In this document: piece after piece, positions 26,958 through 37,297 of the stretch
Numbering within the stretch: position 1 is the stretch's first letter
Layout of the letters: each line of letters begins with the position of its first letter
NCBI RefSeq assembly: GCF_002112505.1
Contig: NZ_NEHW01000004.1
Span: 372,001 to 436,000 of the forward strand
From: Pseudomonas sp. R28(2017)
GTDB lineage: Bacteria > Pseudomonadota > Gammaproteobacteria > Pseudomonadales > Pseudomonadaceae
Direction: 5' to 3'
Length of the DNA: 64,000 nucleotides
Notes under the pieces: model-generated
Database searches by the model: none
What the model was told of the DNA's origin: nothing
Seen by the model: only the letters and a program-made list of their open reading frames with translations
Translations under genes and position numbers: made by a program

Positions 26958-27925
26958 GGCAGGACCTGCGGTCGCCGCAAGGCGAACCGATCCAGCGCGG
27001 GCGCCGCCAGGTTCATCAACAGGATGGCGAATGCCGTGCCATCCGGGTAGCTGCCCCAGGTGCGAATCAGGTAGATCAGCGTGCCTGCGCCAAAGCCGAA
27101 CAACAACCTGGCCAGGTTGGCCTTGGGGCCGGACACCGGCTCCGTGGCGATGAAGAACGCCGCCAGCATGGTCGAGCCGCTGAACAGGTGCAGCAGGGGC
27201 GAGCCGTTCGAATCCGAGCCGGAGCCGTTCCAGGCCAGCAGGCTGAACAGGAACAAGCCGGCCAGCAGGCCTGCCGGGGCATGCCAGCTGATGACCTTGC
27301 GCTGCAAGAGAAACAGCCCGCCAAACAGCAGTGCCAGGTTCACCTGCTCGCTGTTGCGGCCGCCGAAACTGCCAAAGCCAGGGTGGCTGGCAAACAGTTC
27401 GTCGATGGTCAGGCTGCGGTTGTGACGCAGGCCGTCGAGAAGGGTCGGCCCCGCCCACGCATCGATCTGGCCGCCACTGCCAGACAGCAGTTGCAGGCTA
27501 TCGATGAGGCCGAGGGCCTGGTTGGGCCAGTGGGTCATTTGCAGTGGAAAGTTGAGCAGCACAAAGGCATAACCGACCATCGCTGGGTTGAACAGGTTGC
27601 GGCCGACTCCGCCAAAAGCCTGCTTGCCGACGCCGATGGCAATGCCTGCCGCTGTCACCGGCAGCCACCAGGGCGCCGCAGCCGGCAGGGCGATGGCCAG
27701 CAGCACGGCAGTCACCAACGCACTGCCATCGTTCAATGCTGGCAATACGGGCTGGCGGCGTACAGCCAGCAGTGCCGCTTCGCAGCCCAAGGCACAACTG
27801 GCACACAACAGCAGGCTGAACAGCACGCCCCAGCCTTGCGTCCAGAACGCCGTGAGCAAGCCGGGTATGCAGGCCAGCAGCACCAGGCCCATGGCCTTGC
27901 GTAACCGTGGGTCAGGGCTTGCCAT
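26954..27925 (-). CDS. rnfD: RnfD/RsxD-like membrane electron transport subunit
   Basis: Integral membrane protein of 323 residues (ATG 27925, [20 protein letters not shown]), with many helices. [20 protein letters not shown] and [20 protein letters not shown] are classic NqrB/RnfD signatures. The covalent-FMN region is shortened to [12 protein letters not shown]; the threonine is kept but the SGAT context is not. The frame is open upstream but that part overlaps rnfB in another frame and is not protein-like. It overlaps rnfB by 14 bp, so no rnfC lies between them, unlike the standard rnfABCDGE order. Confidence 0.85.
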   Translation of the reverse strand: MASPDPRLRKAMGLVLLACIPGLLTAFWTQGWGVLFSLLLCASCALGCEAALLAVRRQPVLPALNDGSALVTAVLLAIALPAAAPWWLPVTAAGIAIGVGKQAFGGVGRNLFNPAMVGYAFVLLNFPLQMTHWPNQALGLIDSLQLLSGSGGQIDAWAGPTLLDGLRHNRSLTIDELFASHPGFGSFGGRNSEQVNLALLFGGLFLLQRKVISWHAPAGLLAGLFLFSLLAWNGSGSDSNGSPLLHLFSGSTMLAAFFIATEPVSGPKANLARLLFGFGAGTLIYLIRTWGSYPDGTAFAILLMNLAAPALDRFALRRPQVLP

Positions 27926-28586
27926 GGTCGCGCCCGGCTGCGGTCTGCGCAGCATCGGCAGCAGCGCTTTCTTGCGCCTTGATCCGCTCGAGGGCGGCCT
28001 TGATCGGGTCTGCCGCGCCTTTTGCGGCATCGGCCCGTGCCAGGCGTTGCGCTTCGCGGCGCGCGATGTCGCGTTGCAGGCGGGCATTTCGCTGTTCGTG
28101 GCGCTGGCGCGCATGATCTCGGCGCTGGCGGCGGGCTTGCAGTTGCTCGGGTGTGTGGGCCAGGCCGCTGACAATCGGCACCACGGTCGCCGGCAGCGGG
28201 CGCATGTCGATGCAATCGACCGGGCAGGGAGCCAGGCAAAGGTCACAGCCGGTGCATTCGCTGGCGATGACCGTGTGCATCAGCTTGGCGGCACCGATGA
28301 TGGCATCCACCGGGCAGGCCTGGATGCATTTGGTGCAACCGATGCACTCGGCTTCGCGAATGTACGCCACCTGGGGCGGTGCGCTACCCCGCTGCGGGTC
28401 AGGCTCAAGCAGCGGTACCTCGAGCAGCACGGCCAGGGCGGCGATGGTTTCACTGCCGCCTGGCGGGCATTTGTTGATGGCTTCGCCCGCCGCCAGGCCT
28501 TCGGCGTAGGGCCGGCAACCGTTGTGGCCGCATTTGCCGCACTGGGTTTGCGGCAACAGGGCGTCGATGCGTTGAATCAAGTTCAT
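27912..28586 (-). CDS. rnfB: RnfB/RsxB-like ferredoxin subunit, anchorless with long C-terminal tail
   Basis: Iron-sulfur protein of 224 residues. It begins [20 protein letters not shown], directly at the Fe-S domain, without the N-terminal membrane helix of E. coli RsxB. The first cluster motif is C-x2-C-x4-C-x16-C ([10 protein letters not shown] ... KCPPGG). Two further [4Fe-4S] motifs are [16 protein letters not shown] and [17 protein letters not shown]. The last ~85 residues are Arg/Gln/Ala-rich, probably coiled coil, ending in [15 protein letters not shown], which recalls the repeats at the C-terminus of RnfC. Overlaps rnfA (ATGA) and rnfD (14 bp). Confidence 0.88.
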   Translation of the reverse strand: MNLIQRIDALLPQTQCGKCGHNGCRPYAEGLAAGEAINKCPPGGSETIAALAVLLEVPLLEPDPQRGSAPPQVAYIREAECIGCTKCIQACPVDAIIGAAKLMHTVIASECTGCDLCLAPCPVDCIDMRPLPATVVPIVSGLAHTPEQLQARRQRRDHARQRHEQRNARLQRDIARREAQRLARADAAKGAADPIKAALERIKAQESAAADAAQTAAGRDHGKP

Positions 28587-29131
28587 TGCGTGAATAATCC
28601 GTTGAATCCCGAGAACGCCAGGGCCATGACACCTGTACCGATCAATGTGATGGGCAGGCCGCGCAGCGCAACGGGCACTTCAGCGTGCTGGCTGCGCTGG
28701 TGCAGGTCGTCGAACAGCGCCAGTGCAAGCCAGAAGCCCAGGCCAGCCACTATTGCCCCGCTCACCGTGGCCAGCGGCGTGGCGCTGTCTCCTGCCATTT
28801 GCAGGGCAAGGCCCAGCAGCAGAGCATTGCCCAGCAATGGCAGCGCAAGGTGCCCGGTGGGCCATTGCGGGCGTAGCCTTGCCAGCCCTTGCGGCACGCC
28901 CCATGCCAGCAACCCCAGCCAGGGCAGCAGCAGGAACAGGCGCAGGTCCTGTAGATGCCAGGGCACTACCACCAGTCGTTCGAGCATTTGCCCGCCGGCT
29001 ACCCCGAGTGCTATCGACAGGGCGCCTGCCAGGCCGCACACGTGCAGGCGCAGCCGGCTCAACGGCTGTTGTTGCAAGAGCAGGTGGCTGACTAGCGCAG
29101 CGCTGGCCAGGATCAGCATGGTGTCGTTCAT
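28583..29131 (-). CDS. rnfA: RnfA/RsxA-like membrane subunit (divergent)
   Basis: Membrane protein of 182 residues from ATG 29131 ([20 protein letters not shown]). Position, length, helix pattern and the ending [24 protein letters not shown] segment ([20 protein letters not shown] followed by [10 protein letters not shown]) identify it as RnfA. The two family cysteines are gone: the usual N-F-V-L-V-K-F-L-G-L-C-P segment reads [15 protein letters not shown], and the usual T-T-N-C-A reads LLGNALLLG. Those cysteines hold the [2Fe-2S] cluster in studied complexes, so the electron path must differ or be lost. It follows metG by 88 bp on the same strand. Confidence 0.72.
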   Translation of the reverse strand: MNDTMLILASAALVSHLLLQQQPLSRLRLHVCGLAGALSIALGVAGGQMLERLVVVPWHLQDLRLFLLLPWLGLLAWGVPQGLARLRPQWPTGHLALPLLGNALLLGLALQMAGDSATPLATVSGAIVAGLGFWLALALFDDLHQRSQHAEVPVALRGLPITLIGTGVMALAFSGFNGLFTQ

Positions 29132-29219
29132 GTGAATGACGATAGCCGGAATCGCCTGGATCGTCCGGCATTGGCGCAGCAGATGGAACTGCCCCGGCGG
29201 TGAGGCCGGGGCAGGGGGG

Positions 29220-31259
29220 TTACTTGATGCGCTGACCTGGCTTGGCGCCGCTGTCAGGGCTGAGCAGGTAGATCTCTTCGCCGCCAGGGCCGGCCGCCAT
29301 GACCATGCCTTCGGACATGCCAAAGCGCATCTTCCGTGGCTTGAGGTTGGCCACCATCATGGTCAGGCGGCCTTCAAGCTTGGAGGGGTCCGGGTAAGCC
29401 GACTTGATGCCGGAGAACACGTTGCGGCGCTCGTCACCGATGTCCAGCGTCAGCTGCAGCAGCTTGTCGGCGCCCGCTACGGCCTCGGCCTTGACGATCA
29501 GCGCGACGCGCAGGTCGACGGCGGCAAAGGTGTCGAACTCGATCTCGGCCGACAGCGGATCCTTGGCCAGCTCGCCATTGCCGGCTGGCGCCTGGGCTTC
29601 GGCGGCCAGCAGGTCTTCCTTGCTGGCGGCGACCATGGCTTCGACCTTGGCCGGTTCGATACGGCTCATCAGTGCCTTGAACGGGTTGAGCGGGTGGTTC
29701 TCCAGGCGCGACTGATGGTCGTTCCAGGTCAGCGGCGCGACGTTGAGGAACGCCTCGGCATCGGCAGCGAGCAGCGGCAGCACTGGCTTGAGGAAGATCA
29801 CCAGCTGGCGGAACAGGTTGATGCCCTGGGCGCAGATGGCCTGGACTTCGTCCTGCTTGCCTTCCTGCTTGGCCAGCGACCAGGGCGCCTTGTCGGCGAT
29901 CCAGGCGTTGGCACGGTCGGCCAGGGCCATGATTTCGCGCATGGCACGGCCAAAGTCGCGGCCTTCATAGGCCTCGGCGATCGACGGGGCGGCAGCGAGG
30001 AAGGCCTCGGTCAGCTCCGGCGCAGCGTCGCCAGCGACCATCACGCCGGCATTGCCCTTGTGGATGAAACCAGCGCAACGGCTGGCGATGTTGACCACTT
30101 TGCCGACCAGGTCGGAGTTGACCTTCTGCACGAAGTCCTCGAGGTTCAGGTCGAGGTCATCGACGCCACGGCCAAGCTTGGAGGCGTAGTAGTAGCGCAG
30201 GTATTCCGGCTGCAGGTGGTCGAGGTAGGTGCGGGCCTTGATGAAGGTGCCGCGCGACTTCGACATCTTCGCGCCGTTGACGGTCAGGTAGCCGTGCACG
30301 TTCACCGCAGTCGGTTTGCGGAAACCGGCGCCTTCGAGCATGGCGGGCCAGAACAGGGCGTGGAAGTTGACGATGTCCTTGCCGATGAAGTGGTACAGCT
30401 CGGCCTTGGAGCCTTCGTTCCAGAATGCGTCGAAGTCCAGCCCCGGGCGGCGCGCGCAGAGGTTCTTGAAGCTGGCCATGTAGCCGATCGGCGCGTCCAG
30501 CCAGACATAGAAGTACTTGCCCGGCTCGCCCGGGATCTCGAAGCCGAAGTACGGCGCATCACGCGAGATGTCCCACTCCTGCAGGCCCGAATCCAGCCAT
30601 TCGGCGAGCTTGTTGGCCACGGCGTCCTGCAGGGTGCCGCTGCGGGTCCACTGCTGCAGCATGGCCTGGAAGTCCGGCAACTTGAAGAAGAAATGCTGGG
30701 AGTCGCGCAGTACCGGGGTGGCACCGGAGATCGCCGACTTCGGGTTCTTCAGTTCGGTCGGGGCGTAGGTGGCGCCGCATTTTTCGCAGTTGTCGCCGTA
30801 CTGGTCTTCAGCCGCGCATTTCGGGCAGGTGCCCTTGATGAAACGGTCGGCGAGGAACATGCCCTTCTCGGGGTCGAAATACTGGGTCACCGAACGGGTG
30901 GCGATGTGCCCGGCGTCACGCAGGCGCCCGTAGATCAGGCCCGACAGCTCACGGTTTTCGTCACTGTGGGTGGAGTGGAAGTTGTCGAAATCCACCAGGA
31001 AGTCGGCGAAGTCGGCGCTGTGCTCGGCCTGGACATTGGCGATCAGCTGCTCCGGGGTGATGCCTTCCTTCTCGGCACGCAACATGATGGCCGAACCGTG
31101 GGCATCGTCGGCGCAGACGTAGATGCACTGGTTGCCGCGCAGCTTCTGGAAGCGCACCCACATGTCCGTCTGGATGTACTCCAGCATATGGCCAAGGTGG
31201 ATGGATCCATTGGCATAGGGCAGGGCGCTGGTAACGAGAATCTGACGTGGCTCGGACAT
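29220..31259 (-). CDS. metG: Methionyl-tRNA synthetase MetG
   Basis: Class I synthetase of 679 residues charging tRNA-Met. The HIGH motif is [20 protein letters not shown] and the KMSKS motif is [17 protein letters not shown] four-cysteine zinc knuckle is present ([20 protein letters not shown]), and the C-terminal EMAP-II-like tRNA-binding/dimerisation domain reads [20 protein letters not shown]. The start is ATG 31259 ([17 protein letters not shown]); the frame stays open far upstream but that part is antisense to apbC. Divergent from apbC, as in many gamma-proteobacteria. Confidence 0.97.
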   Translation of the reverse strand: MSEPRQILVTSALPYANGSIHLGHMLEYIQTDMWVRFQKLRGNQCIYVCADDAHGSAIMLRAEKEGITPEQLIANVQAEHSADFADFLVDFDNFHSTHSDENRELSGLIYGRLRDAGHIATRSVTQYFDPEKGMFLADRFIKGTCPKCAAEDQYGDNCEKCGATYAPTELKNPKSAISGATPVLRDSQHFFFKLPDFQAMLQQWTRSGTLQDAVANKLAEWLDSGLQEWDISRDAPYFGFEIPGEPGKYFYVWLDAPIGYMASFKNLCARRPGLDFDAFWNEGSKAELYHFIGKDIVNFHALFWPAMLEGAGFRKPTAVNVHGYLTVNGAKMSKSRGTFIKARTYLDHLQPEYLRYYYASKLGRGVDDLDLNLEDFVQKVNSDLVGKVVNIASRCAGFIHKGNAGVMVAGDAAPELTEAFLAAAPSIAEAYEGRDFGRAMREIMALADRANAWIADKAPWSLAKQEGKQDEVQAICAQGINLFRQLVIFLKPVLPLLAADAEAFLNVAPLTWNDHQSRLENHPLNPFKALMSRIEPAKVEAMVAASKEDLLAAEAQAPAGNGELAKDPLSAEIEFDTFAAVDLRVALIVKAEAVAGADKLLQLTLDIGDERRNVFSGIKSAYPDPSKLEGRLTMMVANLKPRKMRFGMSEGMVMAAGPGGEEIYLLSPDSGAKPGQRIK

Positions 31260-31415
31260 GGTGGCTCGGCTACTTATCTGGCTCGGGTAAAAATGAGGGT
31301 GATCGGCCACTATAAAGGGCCGGCGAAGATATTTCACCCCAAGCACGCATCTGCTGACGATTGACGGGTTAGGATAGGCGTCTGTTTCGTACTCAGTTTG
31401 CCAATGGGAGTGTCC

Positions 31416-32510
31416 ATGAGTGCCGTAACCCGTGCCGCCGTCGAAGGCGTGCTTCGCCAGTACACCGACCCCTACCTGAACCAGGACCCGGTCAGCGCCG
31501 GTTGCGTGCGCGCCATCGACATCCAGGGCGGTCAGGTCGCTGTGCAGTTGCAGCTGGGCTATGCCGCCGGCCTGTTCAAGAACGGCTGGGCCCAGGTGCT
31601 GCAGACCGCGATCGAGAACCTCGACGGCGTCGGTTCGGCCCAGGTGTCGGTCGATTGCGTGGTCGCCGCGCACAAGGCCCAGGCCCAGGTGCCGGCCATG
31701 GCCAACGTCAAGAACATCATTGCCGTGGCCTCGGGCAAGGGCGGGGTCGGCAAGTCGACCACCGCCGCCAACCTGGCCCTGGCCCTGGCCCGCGAAGGCG
31801 CCCGCGTGGGCATTCTCGATGCCGACATCTATGGCCCCAGCCAGGGCGTGATGTTCGGGATCGCCGAGGGCACCCGCCCGCAGATCCGCGAACAGAAGTG
31901 GTTCGTGCCGATCAAGGCCCATGGTGTGGAAGTGATGTCGATGGCGTTCCTCACCGATGACAACACACCGATGGTCTGGCGCGGGCCGATGGTGTCCGGT
32001 GCGTTGCTGCAGCTGGTGACCCAGACTGCCTGGGACGACCTGGATTACCTGGTCATCGACATGCCGCCGGGTACCGGCGATATCCAGCTGACCCTGGCGC
32101 AGAAGGTGCCGGTGGCCGGTTCGGTAATCGTCACCACACCTCAGGACCTGGCCCTGCTGGATGCCAAGAAGGGCGTGGAGATGTTCCGCAAGGTCAATAT
32201 CCCTGTGCTGGGCGTGGTGGAGAACATGGCCGTGCACATCTGCTCGAACTGCGGCCATGCCGAGCACCTGTTCGGTGAAGGCGGTGGCGAGAAGCTGGCG
32301 GCGCAGTACGGCGTCGACCTGCTGGCTTCGCTGCCACTGTCGATGCTGATCCGCGAGCAGGCCGACAGCGGCAAGCCGACGGCGATCGCCGAGCCGGAAA
32401 GCCAGATTGCCATGGTCTACCAGGAGCTGGCTCGCCAGGTGGGCGCACGGATCGTGCTGCAGGAAGCGGCGGCGCCGGCGATGCCGAGCATTACCATCAG
32501 CGAGGACTGA
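31416..32510 (+). CDS. apbC: Iron-sulfur cluster carrier protein ApbC (Mrp)
   Basis: P-loop ATPase of 364 residues that carries and transfers [4Fe-4S] clusters. The N-terminal MIP18/DUF59-like region covers about 1-90. The deviant Walker A is [40 protein letters not shown] and the cluster-binding C-x2-C ([13 protein letters not shown]) identify Mrp/ApbC rather than MinD. The start is ATG 31416 with GGGAG upstream; an ATG four codons earlier is possible. Divergent from metG, and followed by a REP pair. Confidence 0.95.
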   Translation: MSAVTRAAVEGVLRQYTDPYLNQDPVSAGCVRAIDIQGGQVAVQLQLGYAAGLFKNGWAQVLQTAIENLDGVGSAQVSVDCVVAAHKAQAQVPAMANVKNIIAVASGKGGVGKSTTAANLALALAREGARVGILDADIYGPSQGVMFGIAEGTRPQIREQKWFVPIKAHGVEVMSMAFLTDDNTPMVWRGPMVSGALLQLVTQTAWDDLDYLVIDMPPGTGDIQLTLAQKVPVAGSVIVTTPQDLALLDAKKGVEMFRKVNIPVLGVVENMAVHICSNCGHAEHLFGEGGGEKLAAQYGVDLLASLPLSMLIREQADSGKPTAIAEPESQIAMVYQELARQVGARIVLQEAAAPAMPSITISED

Positions 32511-32520
32511 AGGCCGCGCT

Positions 32521-32613
32521 GCTTGCTTCGCGGGTAAACCCGCTCCCACAGGGATCGCGTAGGTTTCAAGCCTTTTGCAGCCCCTGTGGGAGCGGGCTTG
32601 CCCGCGAAGCAGG
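32521..32613. repeat. Inverted pair of P. putida-type REP elements
   Basis: Left copy 32521-32553 contains CGCGGGTAAACCCGCTCCCA; right copy about 32583-32612, in opposite orientation, contains TGGGAGCGGGCTTGCCCGCG. The spacer is about 30 bp. The core is the species-typical palindrome found as multiple copies in P. putida genomes. It follows apbC. Confidence 0.85.
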
Positions 32614-32637
32614 AGACCCGGTATTTCGGTCAGGCAT

Positions 32638-32667
32638 AAAAAAACCCGCCAGAAGGCGGGTTTTTTT
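32638..32667. terminator. Rho-independent terminator of the cold-shock gene
   Basis: A-run, ACCCGCC, AGAA loop, GGCGGGT, T-run; usable in both directions between apbC and the cold-shock gene. Confidence 0.85.
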
Positions 32668-32691
32668 GAAAGCCAGGAAGCTGAGATCGAC

Positions 32692-32901
32692 TTAGGCGAT
32701 CTGAACTTCTTCAGCCTGCATGCCTTTCTGGCCGCGGGTAGCGACGAAAGTAACAGCCTGGCCTTCTTTCAGGGTTTTGAAGCCGTCAGCTTGGATGGCT
32801 TTGAAGTGCACGAACAGGTCGTCGCCCGACTGAGGGGTGATGAAGCCGTAGCCTTTCTCATCGTTGAACCACTTAACAACACCGGATTGACGGTTGGACA
32901 T
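32692..32901 (-). CDS. Cold-shock domain protein (CspA family)
   Basis: Single cold-shock domain of 69 residues ([20 protein letters not shown]), binding single-stranded RNA/DNA and melting mRNA structure. RNP1 is KGYGFI and RNP2 is DLFVHF. The start is ATG 32901 with AGGAGAC 8-9 nt upstream on the minus strand; the frame remains open 21 codons upstream but without protein character. Length is standard. Which of the several Pseudomonas Csp paralogues this is cannot be decided from sequence alone. Confidence 0.95.
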   Translation of the reverse strand: MSNRQSGVVKWFNDEKGYGFITPQSGDDLFVHFKAIQADGFKTLKEGQAVTFVATRGQKGMQAEEVQIA

Positions 32902-33229
32902 TTTTCTGTCTCCTTGGACAATTTGATAACGGTCAGGAAAAACCCTGGCCGGGACTGAGCGCAAAGAGAGCAGAAAATTCAGCGATGGGCCGATCAGGAT
33001 CGTGCATCAAACTAGAGATTCTCGGTGTCACGTGCAGCACAGTGGCGCCACCTTACCCCACTTTCCACGAGCTGCCAATGGTCTGTGAACGCTTTACGCA
33101 AATTCGGATCGACGGCGGCTGCAGCCCCCGTCCGGCGCGGGATGTGGCTTGGAACTTTAACCCTGGCGCCGGGACCGGTAAGATGCGCGTCTGGATTTTC
33201 CCCTCGCAACTCTTCAGGACACCCCCGCC
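32902..33229. other. Divergent intergenic region between the cold-shock gene and dcd
   Basis: 328 bp without a convincing gene. It must hold the cold-shock gene's 5' untranslated leader (minus strand, probably long as in other csp genes) and the dcd promoter. I see no clear repeat or operator. Confidence 0.5.
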
Positions 33230-33796
33230 ATGAGCATCAAATCGGACAAGTGGATTCGCCGCATGGCGCAGGAACACGGCATGATCGAACCGTTCGTCGA
33301 GCGCCAGGTGCGCGGCGAGCAAGACAGCCGGGTCATCTCCTTCGGCGTCTCCAGCTACGGCTACGACGTGCGCTGCGCCGATGAATTCAAGGTGTTCACC
33401 AACATCAACTCGGCCACCGTCGACCCGAAGAATTTCGACGCCGGCAGCTTCGTCGACGTCAAGAGCGACGTCTGCATCATCCCGCCTAACTCTTTCGCCC
33501 TGGCCCGCACCGTCGAGTACTTCCGCATCCCGCGCAACGTGCTGACCATCTGCCTCGGCAAGAGCACCTACGCCCGTTGCGGGATCATCGTCAACGTCAC
33601 CCCGCTCGAGCCGGAGTGGGAAGGCCACGTGACCCTGGAATTCTCCAACACCACCACGCTGCCGGCGAAGATCTACGCCAACGAAGGCGTGGCGCAGATG
33701 CTCTTCCTCGAGTCCGATGAAGAGTGCGAAGTGTCCTACAAGGATCGTGGCGGCAAGTATCAGGGGCAGCGCGGCGTCACCTTGCCACGCACCTGA
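33230..33796 (+). CDS. dcd: dCTP deaminase Dcd
   Basis: Trimeric enzyme of 188 residues that deaminates dCTP to dUTP, feeding dTMP synthesis through dUTPase. Family motifs: [40 protein letters not shown] with the catalytic region after it ([20 protein letters not shown]), and [20 protein letters not shown]. Length is normal for the proteobacterial class. Monocistronic, conserved next to the csp gene and apbC/metG in Pseudomonas. Confidence 0.97.
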   Translation: MSIKSDKWIRRMAQEHGMIEPFVERQVRGEQDSRVISFGVSSYGYDVRCADEFKVFTNINSATVDPKNFDAGSFVDVKSDVCIIPPNSFALARTVEYFRIPRNVLTICLGKSTYARCGIIVNVTPLEPEWEGHVTLEFSNTTTLPAKIYANEGVAQMLFLESDEECEVSYKDRGGKYQGQRGVTLPRT

Positions 33797-33894
33797 TCCG
33801 ACGAGCGCGGGGAATTAGTTTCCCGGGTGGCACTCCAACGTTTTGAACAGTGCCGGTACGCATGAAGCGTGTCGGCCCTCGTCAGGAGCTGCCA

Positions 33895-34122
33895 ATGAAA
33901 CTCAACCCCGCAATCAGTGCGAAGCTGGCTGTACTGCAGCCCAACCAGATCGGGTTGCTGGCATGGTCACTGCTGGCGCACCCGCTGCCCATGCAGGCCG
34001 GCGGCGTGCCGCACCAGCCTGATCCCGATACGCCGCAACCGCCAGAGCCCGGTGAACAGCCGCCGATGGAGCCGGGTGAGCCCACCCTTCCCGATGAGCC
34101 ACCACCTGCCCCGGTCGCCTGA
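33895..34122 (+). CDS. Small hypothetical protein with proline-rich tail
   Basis: Predicted protein of 75 residues from ATG 33895 (MKLNPAISAKLAVLQPNQIG), with AGGAG 6 nt upstream. The first ~38 residues are moderately hydrophobic (GLLAWSLLAHPLPMQAGGV). The rest is a Pro/Glu/Asp-rich tail with PEPGEQPPMEPGEP-type repeats. No family recognised. The gene ends exactly one base before the stop of pdeM on the other strand. The good ribosome site and biased composition favour a real gene, but this is uncertain. Confidence 0.5.
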   Translation: MKLNPAISAKLAVLQPNQIGLLAWSLLAHPLPMQAGGVPHQPDPDTPQPPEPGEQPPMEPGEPTLPDEPPPAPVA

Positions 34123-34782
34123 TCAGTTGGCAACTGCCCAGACCTGATCGCCTCCGGCGAGGTAAACGCGGGCGCCCAGGCCTGGCTCGACCAACCACCC
34201 CCCGGTGAATTCACCGAACGCCGGCAGCAGGCTGACCTGAGCATCGATCAGGAAGCACGGCAGCCTGAGCCGTTGGCGTGCCCGCCCACGCAGTATGTAC
34301 ACCGGATGCACATGCCCGGCCAGTACCGGGTGGCTGGGATGTGGCACGGGTTCATGCTGCAGGGCGAAGGGTTCCAGCAGCAACGGTTGGTCTTTCACCT
34401 CGATAGCCAGCGCCGCAGGCGGGTCACCGGCGTGGCGATCATGGTTGCCGCGCACCAGCACGACCTTCAGCGTGCCATGGCGTTTTCTCCATGTGGACAG
34501 GCTGGCCAGAATGTCGGGTGAGTGCGCAGCGCGCGCATGAAGAAAGTCCCCGAGGATGATCAACTGCTCGCAGTCATGCTGGTTCAGCAGCGCATCCAGG
34601 CGTGCCAGGGTAATGGCCGTGGTGCCACGCGGCACCGGTTGATGCAAGGCTCGGTAACTGGCCGCCTTGCCGATATGGACGTCGGCCACCAGCAGGGCGC
34701 GCCGGGCTGGCCAGTAGATGGCCTTGTCCGGTAACAGCCAGAGCGTTTCGCCACAGTGCTCGATGGGCAGGTAGCTGTTCAT
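34123..34782 (-). CDS. pdeM: Ligase-associated DNA damage response endonuclease PdeM
   Basis: Calcineurin-like metallophosphoesterase of 219 residues. The di-metal motifs are in order: [13 protein letters not shown] (D-x-H), [14 protein letters not shown] (G-D-x2-H), [10 protein letters not shown] (G-N-H-D) and [14 protein letters not shown] (G-H-x-H). It belongs to the four-gene bacterial repair set with the Lhr-type helicase, ATP-dependent ligase and MBL exonuclease encoded upstream on the same strand. The start overlaps the helicase stop by four bases. The exact substrate in vivo is not settled in the literature I know. Confidence 0.9.
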   Translation of the reverse strand: MNSYLPIEHCGETLWLLPDKAIYWPARRALLVADVHIGKAASYRALHQPVPRGTTAITLARLDALLNQHDCEQLIILGDFLHARAAHSPDILASLSTWRKRHGTLKVVLVRGNHDRHAGDPPAALAIEVKDQPLLLEPFALQHEPVPHPSHPVLAGHVHPVYILRGRARQRLRLPCFLIDAQVSLLPAFGEFTGGWLVEPGLGARVYLAGGDQVWAVAN

Positions 34783-37229
34783 GGCCGGTTTGCCGCTTTT
34801 TCCAGGTCGGCCACCATGCGCGCGATGCGGTCCGCCAGCTTTTCCGTGCTCAAGGTCTCGCGCATGCCCTCGACCAGCAGGGCAAATGCCAACGGGCCAG
34901 GCCGTTGCAGCGGGCGCAGGTCCAGTTTCAGGTGCTGCATCTTGAGCAATTGGCGGTGCAGCCGCTCGATTTCCAGCTCTTCGCTCAGCACTTCATCGCG
35001 CGCCTGGCCTAGCAGCAAGTTGCCGGCATCGTGTTTGCGGAAAACCTCGTAGAACAACCCGCTGGAGGCCTGAATCTGCCGTGTGCTCTTCTGCGCGGCC
35101 GGGTAGCCGCCGAATACCAGCCCGGCGATCTGGGCGATTTCGCGAAAACGCCTCAGCGCCATTTCGCCAGCGTTCAGGCTGGCCAGCACGTCCTCCAGCA
35201 GGTTGTCGCCAGACAGCGCCTGCGGCAGGCAACTGGCCCAATCCACGCTGCCGGGGCTGAGCAGCTCGAAACCATAGTCGTTCACTGCGATGGACACCGA
35301 TAGTGGCTGTACCCGGCTCACCCGCCAGGCAATCAGGTTGGCCAGGCCCAGGTTGGCCATGCGCCCGGCGAAGGGGTAGAGGAACAGGTGCGATCCCTGG
35401 CGCGATCCCAGGGTTTCGGCCAGCAGCGTGGCGCTGGTGGGTAAGGCCGACCACTGCGACTGTACGCCCAGCAGTGGCCTCACGGCCTGCATCTCCGGGC
35501 CGATGTAGTACCCGTGCGCGGCGGCATCGAGTTGCTCGACCAATGCGTCGGCCAGTTCGCTGGACAGCGGCATGCGCCCGCCATTCCAGCGCGCCACGGC
35601 GGCTTTGCGTGCGGTGCTGCGGCGCACATAGGCGGTCATGCCTTCTACCCGTACCAATTCCAGCACCCGCCCGGCAAACACCAGGGTATCGCCAGGGCGC
35701 AGGCGGGCAATGAAGGCTTCCTCGACACTGCCCAGGTGCTTGCCGCCGCCACCCTTGCTCCAGTACTTGAGCTGCAGGCTGGCGTCGCTGACGATGGTGC
35801 CGATGCCCATGCGCTGACGCCGCGCCAGGCGTTCGCTGGCCACCCGCCAAATCCCGTCGGGGTGCGCCTCGACACGCTGATAATCAGGGTACGCCGTCAA
35901 GGCGTGGCCACCGTGATTGACGAAGTCGAGCGCCCATTGCCACTGGCTGTCGAGCAGGTCACGGAAAGCCCAGGTGCTGCGGACTTCCGCGAGCAGCTCA
36001 GCAGGGCGAAAGCCGCTGCCCAGCGCCATGCTGACCAGGTGCTGGACCAGTACGTCCAGGCACAGGCGCGGCGAGCGGCGCGCTTCGATATGGCCGGCCG
36101 ACAGTGCGGCGCGGGCGGCGGCAGCTTCCACCAGCTCCAGGCTATGGGTGGGTACCAGAGTGACGCGCGAGCGGCGCCCCGGCGCATGCCCAGAGCGCCC
36201 GGCGCGCTGCATGAGGCGGGCGATGCCTTTGGCCGAACCGATCTGCAGCACCCGCTCGACCGGCAGAAAGTCCACCCCCAGGTCCAGGCTGGAGGTGCAG
36301 ATGACGGCCTTGAGTGTGCCCTGCTTGAGGCTCTGCTCGACCCAGTCGCGGGTCGCCCGGGCCAGCGAGGCATGATGCAAGGCAATTTGCCCGGCCCAAT
36401 CGGGGCGGGCGTCCAGCAAGGCCTGGTACCAGAGTTCGGCTTGTGCACGGGTGTTGGTGAACACCAGGCTGCTGCTGCTGGCGTCGAGCTCATCGGCAAC
36501 CTGGTCGAGCATCTTCAGGCCCATGTGACCGGCCCATGGGAAGCGCTCGATGGCAGCGGGCAGCAAGGTATCGACCACCAGCTGCTTGTCCTGGCGGCCT
36601 TTCACCAACTGGCCGCCCCCCGGAAGCAGCACCTCGAGTGCATGTGGCAGATTGCCGAGCGTGGCCGACAAGCCCCAGGTCATCAGGCCCGGATGCCAGC
36701 GGCGCAGGCGGGCCAGGGCCAGTTGCAGCTGCACCCCGCGCTTGTTGCCGAGCAGTTCGTGCCATTCATCCACCACCACCAGGCGCAGGCTGGCGAAGTC
36801 ATCACTGGCTTGCGCCCGGGTCAGCAGCAGGGTCAGGCTTTCCGGTGTGGTGATCAGGGTGCTTGGCAGGCGTCGGGCCTGGCGAGCGCGTTCGGCGCTG
36901 CCGGTGTCGCCACTGCGCACGCCGACCGTCCAGTTCAGGCCGAGCTCATCCAGTGGCGTTTGCAGGGCGCGCGCGGTATCGGCGGCCAGTGCGCGCATGG
37001 GGGTGACCCAGAGCACCTGCAGCGCGGCGGGTTGGCGCGCGGAGACGGGTTGGGAGAAGGCACGCAACGCTGCCAGCCAGACTGCATAGGTCTTGCCAGC
37101 TCCGGTACTGGCATGCAGCAGCCCGGACTCACCGCGCCCGACCGCCGCCCATACCTGGCGCTGGAAAGCGAAAGGCTTCCAGCCGCGGGCAGTGAACCAG
37201 GCATTGGCGAGGTCGGCAGAGGCGGGCAT
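34779..37229 (-). CDS. Ligase-associated Lhr-type DEXH-box helicase
   Basis: Superfamily 2 3'-5' helicase of 816 residues with the Lhr-core layout. Walker A is [19 protein letters not shown] and the DEXH box is [19 protein letters not shown]. Motif III is [14 protein letters not shown]. Motifs V/VI are [20 protein letters not shown] and [15 protein letters not shown] winged-helix and Lhr-specific C-terminal domain follows. The start ATG 37229 ([17 protein letters not shown]) is preceded only by a weak ribosome site. Upstream partner of pdeM and co-transcribed with it. Confidence 0.92.
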   Translation of the reverse strand: MPASADLANAWFTARGWKPFAFQRQVWAAVGRGESGLLHASTGAGKTYAVWLAALRAFSQPVSARQPAALQVLWVTPMRALAADTARALQTPLDELGLNWTVGVRSGDTGSAERARQARRLPSTLITTPESLTLLLTRAQASDDFASLRLVVVDEWHELLGNKRGVQLQLALARLRRWHPGLMTWGLSATLGNLPHALEVLLPGGGQLVKGRQDKQLVVDTLLPAAIERFPWAGHMGLKMLDQVADELDASSSSLVFTNTRAQAELWYQALLDARPDWAGQIALHHASLARATRDWVEQSLKQGTLKAVICTSSLDLGVDFLPVERVLQIGSAKGIARLMQRAGRSGHAPGRRSRVTLVPTHSLELVEAAAARAALSAGHIEARRSPRLCLDVLVQHLVSMALGSGFRPAELLAEVRSTWAFRDLLDSQWQWALDFVNHGGHALTAYPDYQRVEAHPDGIWRVASERLARRQRMGIGTIVSDASLQLKYWSKGGGGKHLGSVEEAFIARLRPGDTLVFAGRVLELVRVEGMTAYVRRSTARKAAVARWNGGRMPLSSELADALVEQLDAAAHGYYIGPEMQAVRPLLGVQSQWSALPTSATLLAETLGSRQGSHLFLYPFAGRMANLGLANLIAWRVSRVQPLSVSIAVNDYGFELLSPGSVDWASCLPQALSGDNLLEDVLASLNAGEMALRRFREIAQIAGLVFGGYPAAQKSTRQIQASSGLFYEVFRKHDAGNLLLGQARDEVLSEELEIERLHRQLLKMQHLKLDLRPLQRPGPLAFALLVEGMRETLSTEKLADRIARMVADLEKAANRP

Positions 37230-37297
37230 AGGGGCGAGCGGTCCTGAATGGGCTGTGCTTCTACAGACCACTCGCCACCGGCATTGGTTTTAACCGA

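Noticed and set aside
31260..32549. N-terminal extension of MetG to about 1,109 residues
   Set aside because: The extension is antisense to apbC; the standard ATG at 31259 gives the normal length and motifs.
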